Origin: Spirosoma radiotolerans | Lineage (GTDB): Bacteria; Bacteroidota; Bacteroidia; Cytophagales; Spirosomataceae | Length of the DNA stretch: 64,000 bases | Direction: 5' to 3' | Assembly: GCF_000974425.1 (NCBI RefSeq) | Contig: NZ_CP010429.1 | Span: 4,759,501-4,823,500, forward strand | Shown here: piece after piece, positions 35,921 to 44,745 of the stretch | Numbering within the stretch: position 1 is the first letter of the stretch | Layout of the letters: every line of letters starts with the position of its first letter | The notes under the pieces: generated by a model | Databases searched by the model: none | Seen by the model: the letters and a program-made list of their open reading frames with translations, nothing else | Told to the model about the DNA's origin: nothing | Program-made: the position numbers and the translations under genes

Positions 35921-37060
35921 TTATGATATGGTTTTCAAGCCGTCGGCGAAAGCCTGCATTTGAGGCATTGTACCCAGGCTAACGCGGCACCAGTATTGGC
36001 CGTCAAATTTCCACTGACGGATACCGACGCCCTGATCCAGCATACGGCTGACAAAATCCTCGCCTTTCATCCGAATCGGGAACATGACAAAGTTGGCCCC
36101 CGATGGTAGGGGTTCGTAATTATGCTGCTTCAGAACGCCGTATAGATAATCTTTGGATTCCTGTGCTTTGCCCAGTGAGTATTTGATAAAGTCTTTGTCC
36201 TGTAAACTAACCATAGCCGCCCGCAGGGTTGTCATGCTCATAGAGCTGCCTCCTGTCGCAAACTTACTGATTTGCTCTAGCAACTCGGGTTTCGCAATCA
36301 TGTAGCCCGTCCGTAAACCAGCAAAGCCATGTACTTTCGAAAACGTTTTGGTGATGATCACGTTGCTCCCCTTCTTCACCATATCGACCATGGTGTAAGC
36401 TTTAGGATCGGGTGTATAGTCGATATAAGCCTCGTCGACCAGAATGGGCGTCTTGGCTCCTACCGCTTCGCAGAAGGCCCGCAGTTTGGCCGGGTCAACC
36501 GTGATGGCGGTTGGGTTGTTGGGATTGCATAAATAAACCATACCCGTCTGGCTACCAACGCGCTCGTTCAGCTTGTTCAGGTTAATGTCATAGCCATCCG
36601 CTGCCACGAGCGGGACACGGTCCATCGTGATACCATGTTTAACGGCCGTTCTTGGTAAAGCATCAAAGGTCGGGTCAGGCGCCACAATGGTCCGGCCGGC
36701 ATTGGCCCGATAGGCCGCCCAAAGCGAAGCCGCGGTCAGCAATTCGCCCGATCCGGCGCCCAGCAGTACATACTCTTCCGGAACGCCTTCCGTATCAGCA
36801 ACCAGCTTCCGAAATTGCTTCGAATACTCCATCGCATACAGATAGCCATCGGGCGCAGCCTCCGTAATGGCCTTCAAAGCTTTGGGCGAAGGGCCATAAG
36901 GATTCTCGTTCGCGGATAAGCGGGCTTTCAGCCCCCCTTTCGGAATTATGTACCCCTTAGGCATTTCGGGTTCTGACTCGCAGAATGCCGCTGGAGCAGC
37001 CGCTAAACTCAGACCAGATAACATACTGGCCCGTAGCCAGTCACGACGATTGATAGACAT
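35921..37060 (-). CDS. Tat-exported HisC-like aminotransferase
   Basis: A 379-residue fold-type I PLP aminotransferase of the histidinol-phosphate/aromatic type. The N-terminus has a twin-arginine signal (INRRDWLRASMLSG with hydrophobic stretch and APAAF cleavage region). RLSANENPYGPSP is the substrate loop, and the PLP-binding lysine is K242 in FSKVHG. NPNNPT and RTGYMIAKPELL complete the core. Cytoplasmic HisC lacks a signal; this copy should be folded with PLP then exported. The product and substrate are unknown; related copies occur in Bacteroidota and act on periplasmic amino acids at best by inference. Confidence 0.85.
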   Translation of the reverse strand: MSINRRDWLRASMLSGLSLAAAPAAFCESEPEMPKGYIIPKGGLKARLSANENPYGPSPKALKAITEAAPDGYLYAMEYSKQFRKLVADTEGVPEEYVLLGAGSGELLTAASLWAAYRANAGRTIVAPDPTFDALPRTAVKHGITMDRVPLVAADGYDINLNKLNERVGSQTGMVYLCNPNNPTAITVDPAKLRAFCEAVGAKTPILVDEAYIDYTPDPKAYTMVDMVKKGSNVIITKTFSKVHGFAGLRTGYMIAKPELLEQISKFATGGSSMSMTTLRAAMVSLQDKDFIKYSLGKAQESKDYLYGVLKQHNYEPLPSGANFVMFPIRMKGEDFVSRMLDQGVGIRQWKFDGQYWCRVSLGTMPQMQAFADGLKTIS

Positions 37061-37375
37061 AGCAGAAAGGATAATTTACCGCATCAATAAATGAATAAAG
37101 AGACTATCGATTAAGGAACGGCTCGCCGTAAGCAGGTAAGTAAGCCGTATAGTAACTGTTTTGTTGTATTCTCTACATGAACAGACCAAATATATGCCAA
37201 TCAAGAATATTTTTCAAATAATATTCTGCAATATAACCTTAATTAGCACATATAATCTCTATAAATCAATTTTATCCGAATAAAGTATAAATAGTATCTC
37301 ATAAGCGAGATGGCCATCAACAACAATATTGGGTCAATGGCTATATACGCATCATTCACCAGCGATTTAATTATA
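37061..37375. other. AT-rich intergenic region
   Basis: The 412-base gap between the family 9 glycosyltransferase and the aminotransferase is AT-rich (37190-37340 in particular). It holds promoters for the aminotransferase, which starts at 37060, and ends with the long hairpin described next. No gene was found. Confidence 0.4.
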
Positions 37376-37425
37376 GTTGGACTTTGTCTGGGCCAAGCTC
37401 TGGCTTGGCCCAGACAAAGTCCAAC
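37376..37425. terminator. 23-bp perfect inverted repeat
   Basis: Arms 37376-37398 and 37403-37425 are exact reverse complements around a 4-base loop. It lies 47 bases past the stop of the minus-strand glycosyltransferase and would end that transcript. One of the strongest stems in the window. Confidence 0.7.
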
Positions 37426-37472
37426 CAGCGACTAAAAATGATATTAAATTGGAATCGGCTAAGACAGCGTCA

Positions 37473-38510
37473 TTAATCTAACTGGGCCAGTTCTTCTGTT
37501 CGGATGCCCCAGGCACAGCGAAAATGACCCAGCGGACAATGGGTTCGACCGTGCAGATTACAGGGTTTGCAATCCAGTGGTTCCGGTGTTTGCACTACCC
37601 GCGATCCATCAGCTAAGGGTCCAAAACCAAATTCGGGAACCGTTGAACAAAAGACCGCCGTTGTCGGTGCATTCATCGCCGAACACAAATGAAGTGGAGC
37701 CGAATCATTAACGTAATTCATCACGGCCCCCTGCAGTAGAGCTGCCGACTGCAACAGGCTTAACTTACCGGCCAAATTCACAATATCCGTTTGGGGGCCT
37801 ACCATCGTTTTAATAGCCTTACAGGCTAATAAATCGGATGAAGCACCCAACAGGTAAACCCGCAGGTCTTGAGGTAAAGCCCGGATCAGTTCCACCCAGC
37901 GTTGGGCTGGGTACTGTTTGGTAAACCAGACCGACATCGGGGCTATGCAGACGTAAGGCTGGCTCTGATACGTTTGGGCAATCGAATAATCATTGAGCGA
38001 TGGATACAGTTTAGGACGACGTACAAATCCGCCGGTTATGCCCAACGCCCTGAGCAAACCCGCGTTACGATCAACTTCGTGTACCCCCGGTTCAAACCGG
38101 TGCTCGACCTGATGCGTAAAAAACCGGGCAAATGGGTTCTTATCAAAACCGATCGTCTTTTTTGCTTCCGACAATACCGTCAGTAAACCCATCGTGCCAT
38201 AGCGTTGTAAATTCAGCACGGCATCGTAGTGGCGGGGGCGGATGATGTTGAGCAACCGCCAGAAATCCCGGTATTTGGCAAACATTCCACCCGTTCCCTT
38301 TTTGTCCCAAATCAGGACTTCGTTCAGAAAGGGATGATTAGCCAGCAAACCCTCGTTACCTTTGCGCACCAAAATATCCAGTACGGCAGTTGGGTATGCT
38401 TCATGCACTTGTTCAAGCATGGCCGTAGCCAATATTACATCGCCGATGAAGGCGGTTTGAATAATCAGGAACCGAGGTGGATTGGTAGCGGTTATCATTA
38501 GTACGCTCAA
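37473..38510 (-). CDS. family 9 (heptosyltransferase-like) glycosyltransferase
   Basis: A 345-residue GT-B enzyme of family 9, which transfers heptose to LPS core. Motifs include IIQTAFIGDVILATAMLEQVHEAYP, the mid-sequence VCIAPMSVWFTKQYPAQRWVELI, and a late MNYVNDSAPLHLCSAMNAPTTAVFCSTVPEFGFGP. The C-terminal CxxC pair (CKPCNLHGRTHC) is common in this family. Donor identity cannot be assigned; link to hldD and rfaE2 makes heptose plausible. The start is either 38510 or the second ATG at 38498. It diverges from the M16 peptidase by 16 bases. Confidence 0.88.
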   Translation of the reverse strand: MSVLMITATNPPRFLIIQTAFIGDVILATAMLEQVHEAYPTAVLDILVRKGNEGLLANHPFLNEVLIWDKKGTGGMFAKYRDFWRLLNIIRPRHYDAVLNLQRYGTMGLLTVLSEAKKTIGFDKNPFARFFTHQVEHRFEPGVHEVDRNAGLLRALGITGGFVRRPKLYPSLNDYSIAQTYQSQPYVCIAPMSVWFTKQYPAQRWVELIRALPQDLRVYLLGASSDLLACKAIKTMVGPQTDIVNLAGKLSLLQSAALLQGAVMNYVNDSAPLHLCSAMNAPTTAVFCSTVPEFGFGPLADGSRVVQTPEPLDCKPCNLHGRTHCPLGHFRCAWGIRTEELAQLD

Positions 38511-38526
38511 TGCGTAAAAGCTAAGA

Positions 38527-39762
38527 ATGGAAGATTACGAAGTTTATACTTTACCCAACGGAATTCGGATTGCGCACAAACAAATGCCATATACGCAAAT
38601 TGCCCATTGTGGGATTATGCTCGACATCGGCAGCCGCGACGAACAACCGCATCAGCAGGGATTGGCCCATTTTTGGGAGCATATGGCCTTCAAAGGTACG
38701 GAGAAACGAAAATCCTACCACATCATTACGCGCTTAGAAACCGTTGGGGGCGAATTAAACGCCTACACAACGAAAGAAAAAGTGTGTTTCCACGCGTCTG
38801 TACTGGATGCACATTTCGAGAAAGCTACGGAGTTATTGGCAGATATCACATTTCATTCGGTTTTTCCTGAAAAACAAATCGAACGAGAGCGGGGAGTTAT
38901 CCTCGAAGAAATGGCCATGTACTACGATTCACCCGAAGATGCGATTCAGGATGATTTCGATGAGCTGGTCTTTCCAAATCATGCCCTGGGCGGTAATATT
39001 CTCGGCACCATTGATACCGTCAGCTCATTCAAGCGCGAAGATCTGCAACAATTTATCGCCGAAAACTACGACACCAGCCGAATTGTCTTTGCCTCGGTTA
39101 GTAAATTAACCTTCAGCCAGGTCGTAAAAGTAGCCGAAAAGTATTTTCAGGACGTACCAGCACAGCATTCGGCCCGTCAGCGAAACAAGCCCACCGATTA
39201 TGTGCCGCGTCACACGAAAGTAGAACGGCCTATTACCCAGGCGCAGTGCGCCCTCGGACGGCCTGCCTATGGCCTGACTGACCCAAGGCGGCTTCCCTTT
39301 TTCATGCTGGTCAACCTCCTTGGCGGCCCCGGCATGAACTCCCGGCTGAACCTGAACCTCCGCGAAAAATACGGCCTGGTTTATTCCATCGATGCCAGCT
39401 ATACGCCTTATTTAGATACGGGTTTTCTGGGTATTTATTTCGGTACCGACCCCAAGAAAGTGGACAAAGCCCAGGCGCTGATTATAAAGGAACTGAAACG
39501 GCTACGCGAGCAACCGCTCACGACGCTGCAATTGCACCAAACTAAAGAGCAACTCATTGGGCAGTTGGCCATGGCCGAAGAAAGCAACAACAGCTTTATG
39601 CTGATGATGGCAAAAAGTCTGCTCGACATCGATCGAGTGGAAGCGTTAAACGACATTTTCAACGACATAAAATCAGTGACAGCAGCGCAGCTGCAAACGC
39701 TCGCTCAGGAAGTTTTTGATGAAAATCAATTCAGCTACCTGACTTTTGTACCGGAGAAGTAA
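38527..39762 (+). CDS. M16-family zinc peptidase
   Basis: The 411-residue peptidase has the inverted zinc motif HxxEH (HFWEH at 48-52) with the distal glutamate in ERERGVILEEMAMYYD. The C-terminal inactive-type domain includes the R/Y motif in LNLREKYGLVYSIDASYTPYLDTG. This two-domain form matches PqqL/processing-peptidase-like proteins. No signal peptide, so a cytoplasmic peptidase is expected; target unknown. It starts only 16 bases from the divergent glycosyltransferase, so its promoter must lie inside that gene. Confidence 0.9.
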   Translation: MEDYEVYTLPNGIRIAHKQMPYTQIAHCGIMLDIGSRDEQPHQQGLAHFWEHMAFKGTEKRKSYHIITRLETVGGELNAYTTKEKVCFHASVLDAHFEKATELLADITFHSVFPEKQIERERGVILEEMAMYYDSPEDAIQDDFDELVFPNHALGGNILGTIDTVSSFKREDLQQFIAENYDTSRIVFASVSKLTFSQVVKVAEKYFQDVPAQHSARQRNKPTDYVPRHTKVERPITQAQCALGRPAYGLTDPRRLPFFMLVNLLGGPGMNSRLNLNLREKYGLVYSIDASYTPYLDTGFLGIYFGTDPKKVDKAQALIIKELKRLREQPLTTLQLHQTKEQLIGQLAMAEESNNSFMLMMAKSLLDIDRVEALNDIFNDIKSVTAAQLQTLAQEVFDENQFSYLTFVPEK

Positions 39763-39774
39763 GGACAGTTAATA

Positions 39775-39868
39775 GTTTGTGATTTACGGCTTGTGGTTGG
39801 CTAACCGCACCAGCGGACCGGCGAAAGCAACTGGTGCGTCAGCCAACCACAAGCCGTAAATCACAAAC
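39775..39868. repeat. 28-bp perfect inverted repeat with nested 8-bp stem
   Basis: Outer arms 39775-39802 and 39841-39868 are exact reverse complements. An inner 8-base pair (39806-39813 with 39831-39838) extends the hairpin. It lies between two co-oriented genes; the 3' arm ends 9 bases before the MazG-like ATG. In RNA the stem could block ribosome access or end the upstream message. Confidence 0.7.
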
Positions 39869-39877
39869 CGTAAAGCC

Positions 39878-40204
39878 ATGACCCTAAAAGAAGCCCAAAC
39901 CACCGTTGACGATTGGATCAAAACCGTTGGCGTTCGTTATTTCAACGAGCTAACCAATATGGCTCAACTGACTGAAGAAGTTGGCGAAGTGGCTCGAATC
40001 ATTGCCCGGCGCTACGGAGAGCAGTCAGAAAAAGAATCCGATAAGAATAAAGACCTGGGCGACGAACTGGCTGATGTGCTTTGGGTACTCATTTGTCTGG
40101 CTAATCAAACGGGTGTCGACCTCACTGATGCCTTCCGAAAAAACCTGGACAAGAAAAACATACGGGATGCTACCCGTCATCTGAATAATGAAAAACTACT
40201 GTAA
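39878..40204 (+). CDS. MazG-like nucleotide pyrophosphohydrolase
   Basis: A 108-residue all-alpha protein with the acidic motifs of MazG/dUTPase-like enzymes: EEVGEVARIIARRYGEQ (ExxE) and DLGDELADVLWVLICLANQ (ExxD). These bind magnesium and hydrolyse NTPs or aberrant dNTPs to monophosphate and pyrophosphate. The single short domain resembles the MazG-related proteins of house-cleaning type; substrate is not defined. Translation may be affected by the long hairpin that ends nine bases upstream. Confidence 0.88.
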   Translation: MTLKEAQTTVDDWIKTVGVRYFNELTNMAQLTEEVGEVARIIARRYGEQSEKESDKNKDLGDELADVLWVLICLANQTGVDLTDAFRKNLDKKNIRDATRHLNNEKLL

Positions 40205-40263
40205 GGCGGAATCCTCTCCGCCTTATACGAAAAATGCCCGCTGATAACTCAGCGGGCATTTTT
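40202..40263 (+). terminator. two tandem hairpins after the MazG-like gene
   Basis: Hairpin one pairs 40202-40210 with 40217-40225 and overlaps the stop codon. Hairpin two pairs 40230-40244 with 40249-40263 around a TAAC loop, A-rich before and T-rich after. The second is a textbook bidirectional terminator facing the convergent hydroxylase. Confidence 0.8.
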
Positions 40264-40284
40264 TATAACTAACAGAAAGATCAA

Positions 40285-40932
40285 TTACTTCTGAAAAGAT
40301 CTGAATACATAATCCCAGAATGGAGACGATACGCCATAATTACTTTCCGGATTTTTGTAATGGTGTACGCTGTGGTTGATCCATAACTGCTTGAAGAAGT
40401 TCTTGGGTGGCGCATAGGCATGTACAATAAAATGCACCGCCAGATACCCTGAATAACCAACCAGGAAGCCAGGGAAAAACGCATAGGCTGACTCACCCAT
40501 AAGCAGGAAGAATAAGCCAAAAAACGCAGCGGCCACAAAAATAGCCAGCGCCGGGGGCATAGCCAGCCGGGTTTTATCTTTCGGGTATTCATGGTGAACA
40601 CCATGAAAGGTATACTGAATCTTGGCGCGCTGGGGCGTTGTTGGAGCTAAGTGGTACAAATACCGGTGTAAGACATATTCAAACAAAGAGAAAACCAATA
40701 AGCCCGTTGCAAATAGTGTAGCAATGGTGGTGGTTCCCATATCTGTATAGGTGAACGCATACCATCCTAAAAACGCTGATAGTACCAACCACATTGAAAT
40801 GGGCACCATGATGTGCGTCCGCGAAAGAGCTTCCAGAATCGGATTGTCGAATAGCTTTTTACTACCACTATTTTTAGGCCGGGTTTTGCCGTGGCCAGCC
40901 ATGGTTTGTAGCTTTTCAGTAGTTGATTCCAT
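40285..40932 (-). CDS. fatty-acid hydroxylase / sterol desaturase superfamily
   Basis: A 215-residue four-helix membrane enzyme with the di-iron histidine boxes HRYLYH, HGVHHEYPKD, and later HFIVHA and NHSVHHYKNPE. This arrangement matches fatty-acid 2-hydroxylases, which hydroxylate acyl chains of sphingolipids or other membrane lipids in Bacteroidota. The ATG at 40932 (MESTTEKLQTM) is chosen; an upstream one at 40950 adds six residues. A serine palmitoyltransferase is not in this window. Confidence 0.88.
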   Translation of the reverse strand: MESTTEKLQTMAGHGKTRPKNSGSKKLFDNPILEALSRTHIMVPISMWLVLSAFLGWYAFTYTDMGTTTIATLFATGLLVFSLFEYVLHRYLYHLAPTTPQRAKIQYTFHGVHHEYPKDKTRLAMPPALAIFVAAAFFGLFFLLMGESAYAFFPGFLVGYSGYLAVHFIVHAYAPPKNFFKQLWINHSVHHYKNPESNYGVSSPFWDYVFRSFQK

Positions 40933-40991
40933 AGAGAGAACAATTAACAAAGAGTATTATGACACAAAAATAAAACGAAAATCAAGTTTTC

Positions 40992-41024
40992 GGTCAGATA
41001 GTAAACTATATTTACTATCCGACC
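40992..41024. terminator. 14-bp inverted repeat between hydroxylase and NADH dehydrogenase genes
   Basis: Arms 40992-41005 and 41011-41024 pair with one mismatch around five bases. It lies before the hydroxylase start and ends on the stop codon of the minus-strand NADH dehydrogenase, so it would terminate the latter. Confidence 0.5.
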
Positions 41025-42361
41025 TATGTTTTACTGACCTCTAATTGATCAGAAAGTTTTTCCTGCATAGCCGCCATATCGCCCTTCGGCATTTTCTGGC
41101 GAATGATAAGCCGCAGCGAATTATTGTATGTGAGGTAGTTAAACATCCAGTTCAGAAAAATGGCCAGCCGGTTTTTAACGCCGACAATTGCCATGAGATG
41201 GACAAATAACCATGTTATCCACGCAAAGAATCCCTGAAACTTGAAAAAAGGCAAATCGACCACGGCCAACCCCCGCCCAATTGTAGCCATGGTGCCTAAA
41301 TCACGGTAGGTAAACTCCTCAGGCTGCTCATTGCGCACCCAGCGAATCATGTTTTTAGCCAGGTGTTTTCCCTGCTGAATAGCGGGCTGCGCAATCTGCG
41401 GGTGTCCATTGGGCCACTTTTCTTCGGTCATCAGGGCCACATCGCCAATGGCAAATATATCCGTGAAGCCCTGCACCTGGCTGTATCGATTGACCAGCAC
41501 TCGCCCTCCCCGGCCAATCGCTTCCGGCGGCAAACCCGCCAGTGGATTGGCTTTGACGCCAGCTGCCCAGATGAGATTGTTGGTCCGGAGCGACGTGCCA
41601 TCGTTCATAGTCACCACGCGCCCATCGAAATCCTTGACCCGCGTATTCAGCCGTACATGCACACCCAGCTTTTGCAGATACGCCAGCGAATGCTCCTGCG
41701 ACTGCACCGACATGGGGCCTAATAATTCACCTCCGGATTCGATCAGGAAAATATCCATCATCTTGAAATCCAGTTCCGGATAATCGGCGGGCAACACCGT
41801 TTTACGCATCTCGGCCAGCGTACCGCAAAGCTCCACCCCCGTTGGTCCGCCACCCACCACGACAACATCCATCAAGCCTTCCCGTTCATCAAGCGTTTCG
41901 ACGCTCAGCGCATCTTCGAAGTTTTGTAACATCCGGTTTCGAAGTGCAATGGCCTCAGCCACCGACTTCATGGGTAGTGCCTTTTCAATAATGTTCTGCT
42001 GATTGAAAAAGTTAGTATCCGCACCCGTCGCCATCACGAGGTAGTCGTATGTGACGGGGCCAAGCTCGGTATCAACCGCTTTGTCGGCTGGCCGAATACC
42101 CGTTACGTTGGTAACCCGAATATGTACATTCTGGCAATTACCAAACACAGCCCGCAGGGGAAACAAAATGGAGTTGGCTTCTAGCCCGGCCGTGGCTACC
42201 TGATAGTAAAGTGGCTGAAATTCATGATAATTCTGTTTGTTGAGCAGTACTACCTGAAACTCTTTCCGGCGCGACAGGTAGCGGGCCAGCCTTAGGCCAC
42301 CAAAACCAGCACCGACAACAACAACGCGCTTGCGGTCTGTTTGTGGTATGTTTGGATTCAT
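41024..42361 (-). CDS. ndh: type II NADH:quinone oxidoreductase
   Basis: A 445-residue FAD enzyme that passes electrons from NADH to menaquinone without pumping protons. The N-terminal FAD motif VVVVGAGFGGLRLARYL is followed by the quinone-loop HEFQPLYYQVATAGLE. The NADH domain has VVVVGGGPTGVELCGTLAEM and FAD is also bound by TDIFAIGDVA. The C-terminal hydrophobic tail (FFAWITWLFVHLMAIVGVKNRLAIFLNW) anchors it to the membrane. It is probably followed by no other respiratory gene. Confidence 0.92.
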   Translation of the reverse strand: MNPNIPQTDRKRVVVVGAGFGGLRLARYLSRRKEFQVVLLNKQNYHEFQPLYYQVATAGLEANSILFPLRAVFGNCQNVHIRVTNVTGIRPADKAVDTELGPVTYDYLVMATGADTNFFNQQNIIEKALPMKSVAEAIALRNRMLQNFEDALSVETLDEREGLMDVVVVGGGPTGVELCGTLAEMRKTVLPADYPELDFKMMDIFLIESGGELLGPMSVQSQEHSLAYLQKLGVHVRLNTRVKDFDGRVVTMNDGTSLRTNNLIWAAGVKANPLAGLPPEAIGRGGRVLVNRYSQVQGFTDIFAIGDVALMTEEKWPNGHPQIAQPAIQQGKHLAKNMIRWVRNEQPEEFTYRDLGTMATIGRGLAVVDLPFFKFQGFFAWITWLFVHLMAIVGVKNRLAIFLNWMFNYLTYNNSLRLIIRQKMPKGDMAAMQEKLSDQLEVSKT

Positions 42362-42439
42362 TTGTCTTCGTTTACGATCTACGGTATTGGTTTATGGCAT
42401 TTCTCCGTAAACCTAAAACGGTAAATCTGTTACTAAGTT

Positions 42440-43579
42440 TCAGGACACCAACGGTTGGACCGCCTGCAATACGCGCTCGTAATGGGCCTCGTAAAGTGGC
42501 AAGATACGCGATAGCTCAAATTCCTTAGCACGCGCCAGGGCGTTTTCTTTGAAGGTTGGCAGATGTTCATCGTCCAGAACATAAAGCGCATTTTTGACCA
42601 TGTCGTCCACATCGCCTACGGGACTTAGGAAACCTGTTACCCCTTGTATATTTAGTTCGGGTAAACCGCCGGCATTCGATGTGATCAACGGCACTTCGCA
42701 AGCCAGCGCTTCCAAAGCAGCAAGACCGAAACTTTCGTTTTCGGACGGCATCACGAACAAATCAGCCACAGACAGTACTTCTTCTACCGCATCCAGCTTG
42801 CCCAGGAAACGAACCTGATCGTAGATACCCAGATCACGCACCAGTCGTTCAATGCGGGCCCGTTCGGGACCGTCGCCTACCAGCAGAAGCTTGGCTGGCG
42901 TTTGCTGCTGAATGTAAAAAAACATCATTACGGCGTCGTCGATGCGCTTTACCCGCCGAAAATTTGACGTATGGACAATCAGTTTTTCGCCATTCGGGCA
43001 AATGGCCCGTTTGAAATGGTCTTTTTGCTGACGCTTGAAACGGCTCAGGTCAATGAAGTTTGGAATGACTTCAATTTCACGGTGAACATTGAAGTGCTTG
43101 TAGGTATCCTGGCGCAAATTTTCGGACACGGCGGTCACGCCATCCGACTCGTTGATGCTGAATGTAACAACGGGTTCGTAGGAAGCATCTTTCCCGACCA
43201 GCGTAATATCAGTACCATGCAGCGTTGTGACGACAGGCACATTTCGCCCCTGCGACCGTAGAATCATTTTGGCCATGTAGGCGGCCGATGCGTGCGGAAT
43301 AGCATAGTGAACGTGCAGTAAATCAACATTTTCGTTGGTTACCACATTAACCATCGCACTGGCCAGCGCCGATTCATAAGGCGCGTATTGAAACAGCGGA
43401 TAGGATGGTATATTTACTTCGTGGTAAAAGACGTTCTCGTTAAAAAAATCGAGCCGGGGTGGCTGCTGGTAGGTAATGAAATGAATTTGATGGCCACTTT
43501 TGGCCAATCCCTTGCCAAGTTCAGTGGCAACAACGCCACTGCCTCCAAAGGTCGGGTAGCACACAATACCAATTTTCAT
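42440..43579 (-). CDS. bshA: N-acetyl-alpha-D-glucosaminyl L-malate synthase
   Basis: A 379-residue GT-B family 4 glycosyltransferase that joins UDP-GlcNAc to L-malate, first step of bacillithiol. MKIGIVCYPTFGGSGVVATELGKGLA is the family start, with VTTLHGTDITLVG, AVSENLRQDTY, IDLSRFKRQ and ESFGLAALEALACEVPLI for donor binding. The ATG at 43579 is chosen over an upstream ATG at 43660, which adds 27 residues with no family match. No bshB or bshC is in the window. Confidence 0.92.
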   Translation of the reverse strand: MKIGIVCYPTFGGSGVVATELGKGLAKSGHQIHFITYQQPPRLDFFNENVFYHEVNIPSYPLFQYAPYESALASAMVNVVTNENVDLLHVHYAIPHASAAYMAKMILRSQGRNVPVVTTLHGTDITLVGKDASYEPVVTFSINESDGVTAVSENLRQDTYKHFNVHREIEVIPNFIDLSRFKRQQKDHFKRAICPNGEKLIVHTSNFRRVKRIDDAVMMFFYIQQQTPAKLLLVGDGPERARIERLVRDLGIYDQVRFLGKLDAVEEVLSVADLFVMPSENESFGLAALEALACEVPLITSNAGGLPELNIQGVTGFLSPVGDVDDMVKNALYVLDDEHLPTFKENALARAKEFELSRILPLYEAHYERVLQAVQPLVS

Positions 43580-43749
43580 GCGTGAGAGAACGGTTTTGCT
43601 TCTCAACATCAAACAGGAGTAAAAAGAATCCCTAAGCGTAGAAGAAAGGGGAAGAGGCAAAATGAAGTGTTTTTGTTGTTTCTTTGCGATCTCCCTTCCG
43701 TAACTGCTTTCCGGCTTTTCAAAACGCTTAATTTTGTAAAAAAACAGTC

Positions 43750-44625
43750 ATGGTTGCACGGCAGTCCATTCCTTTCTCGGCGTTTACATTCGGCTTTCTG
43801 CGGCTTATTCGCGTGCAGAATCTGCTGATTGTTGTTCTAACGCAGTTTCTGGCGCGGCTGTTTTTAATTGGTGATAAATCAACCATTATCCAATCGCTTA
43901 CCGATCCCAAACTCTGGCTTCTTGCCTTATCAACGGTTTGTATAGCAGCCGCCGGGTACATTATCAACGACTATTTCGATGTAAAGATCGACCTCATCAA
44001 CAAGCCTCAACGGGTGGTGATTGGGCGTTATCTTAAGCGCCGAGTGGCAATGGGTGTTCACCAGGGGCTGAATGTCGTTGGCTGTTTGATCGGTCTGTAC
44101 CTAAGTCGCTGGGTATTTGTGGTTGATGTGTTGTCCGTTACATTACTCTGGTTTTATTCCGCTCAATTTAAGCGGCAGCCGCTCGTCGGGAATATTATCA
44201 TTTCGCTATTAACCGCCCTGTCATTTATTGTTCTGGCCGTTTATTATCGCCAGAATACGGATATGCTCCTGATCTATGCCTTGTTTTCGTTTGGTATTTC
44301 GCTTATTCGTGAGATCATCAAAGACATGCAGGACATTCGGGGCGACGCCCGTTTCGGCTGTCGTACATTGCCCATTGTGTGGGGCCTCCGACGCACGAAA
44401 TACCTGCTATACGTACTGATTGGAGCATTTCTCTTGAGCCTGTTTCTCATTGCCAGTTCGCTCCATAACGTTCGGCTCACCTTTATTTTCGGGTTGCTGC
44501 TTTTTCCAATTGCCTGGCTTACCTATCGGCTTATCATCGCGGACACCCGACACGATTTCGGCTATCTTAGTAACCTCTGCAAAGTCATTATGCTGATGGG
44601 CGTACTCAGTATGATATGGGCTTAA
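43750..44625 (+). CDS. UbiA-family prenyltransferase
   Basis: A 291-residue integral membrane protein with about nine helices and two Mg-diphosphate motifs: NDYFDVKIDLINKP near residue 70 and DMQDIRGDARFGCRTLP near residue 195. UbiA enzymes attach isoprenyl chains to aromatic or lipid acceptors. The spacing resembles geranylgeranylglycerol-phosphate geranylgeranyltransferase-type proteins seen in Bacteroidota, but MenA-like or other roles cannot be excluded. Single gene after an AT-rich promoter region at 43660-43749. Confidence 0.8.
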   Translation: MVARQSIPFSAFTFGFLRLIRVQNLLIVVLTQFLARLFLIGDKSTIIQSLTDPKLWLLALSTVCIAAAGYIINDYFDVKIDLINKPQRVVIGRYLKRRVAMGVHQGLNVVGCLIGLYLSRWVFVVDVLSVTLLWFYSAQFKRQPLVGNIIISLLTALSFIVLAVYYRQNTDMLLIYALFSFGISLIREIIKDMQDIRGDARFGCRTLPIVWGLRRTKYLLYVLIGAFLLSLFLIASSLHNVRLTFIFGLLLFPIAWLTYRLIIADTRHDFGYLSNLCKVIMLMGVLSMIWA

Positions 44626-44628
44626 ATA

Positions 44629-44700
44629 ATGTATGATATATAACACATCTTATTCCATACCTCTTACAGCATATATCTTGCATCCTATATCCTGTATCTT
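44629..44700. repeat. AT-rich intergenic repeat related to 10809-10871
   Basis: The stretch carries ATGTATGATATA (44629-44640), AGCATATATC (44668-44677) and TCCTATATC (44683-44691). The same short motifs occur in the same order on the opposite strand of the repeat at 10809-10871. It fills the gap before the next gene and suggests a diverged dispersed element. Confidence 0.4.
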
Positions 44701-44745
44701 ACAGCACACATTCTTTTTTACATCGTTAAACTTACCTCTATTCAC

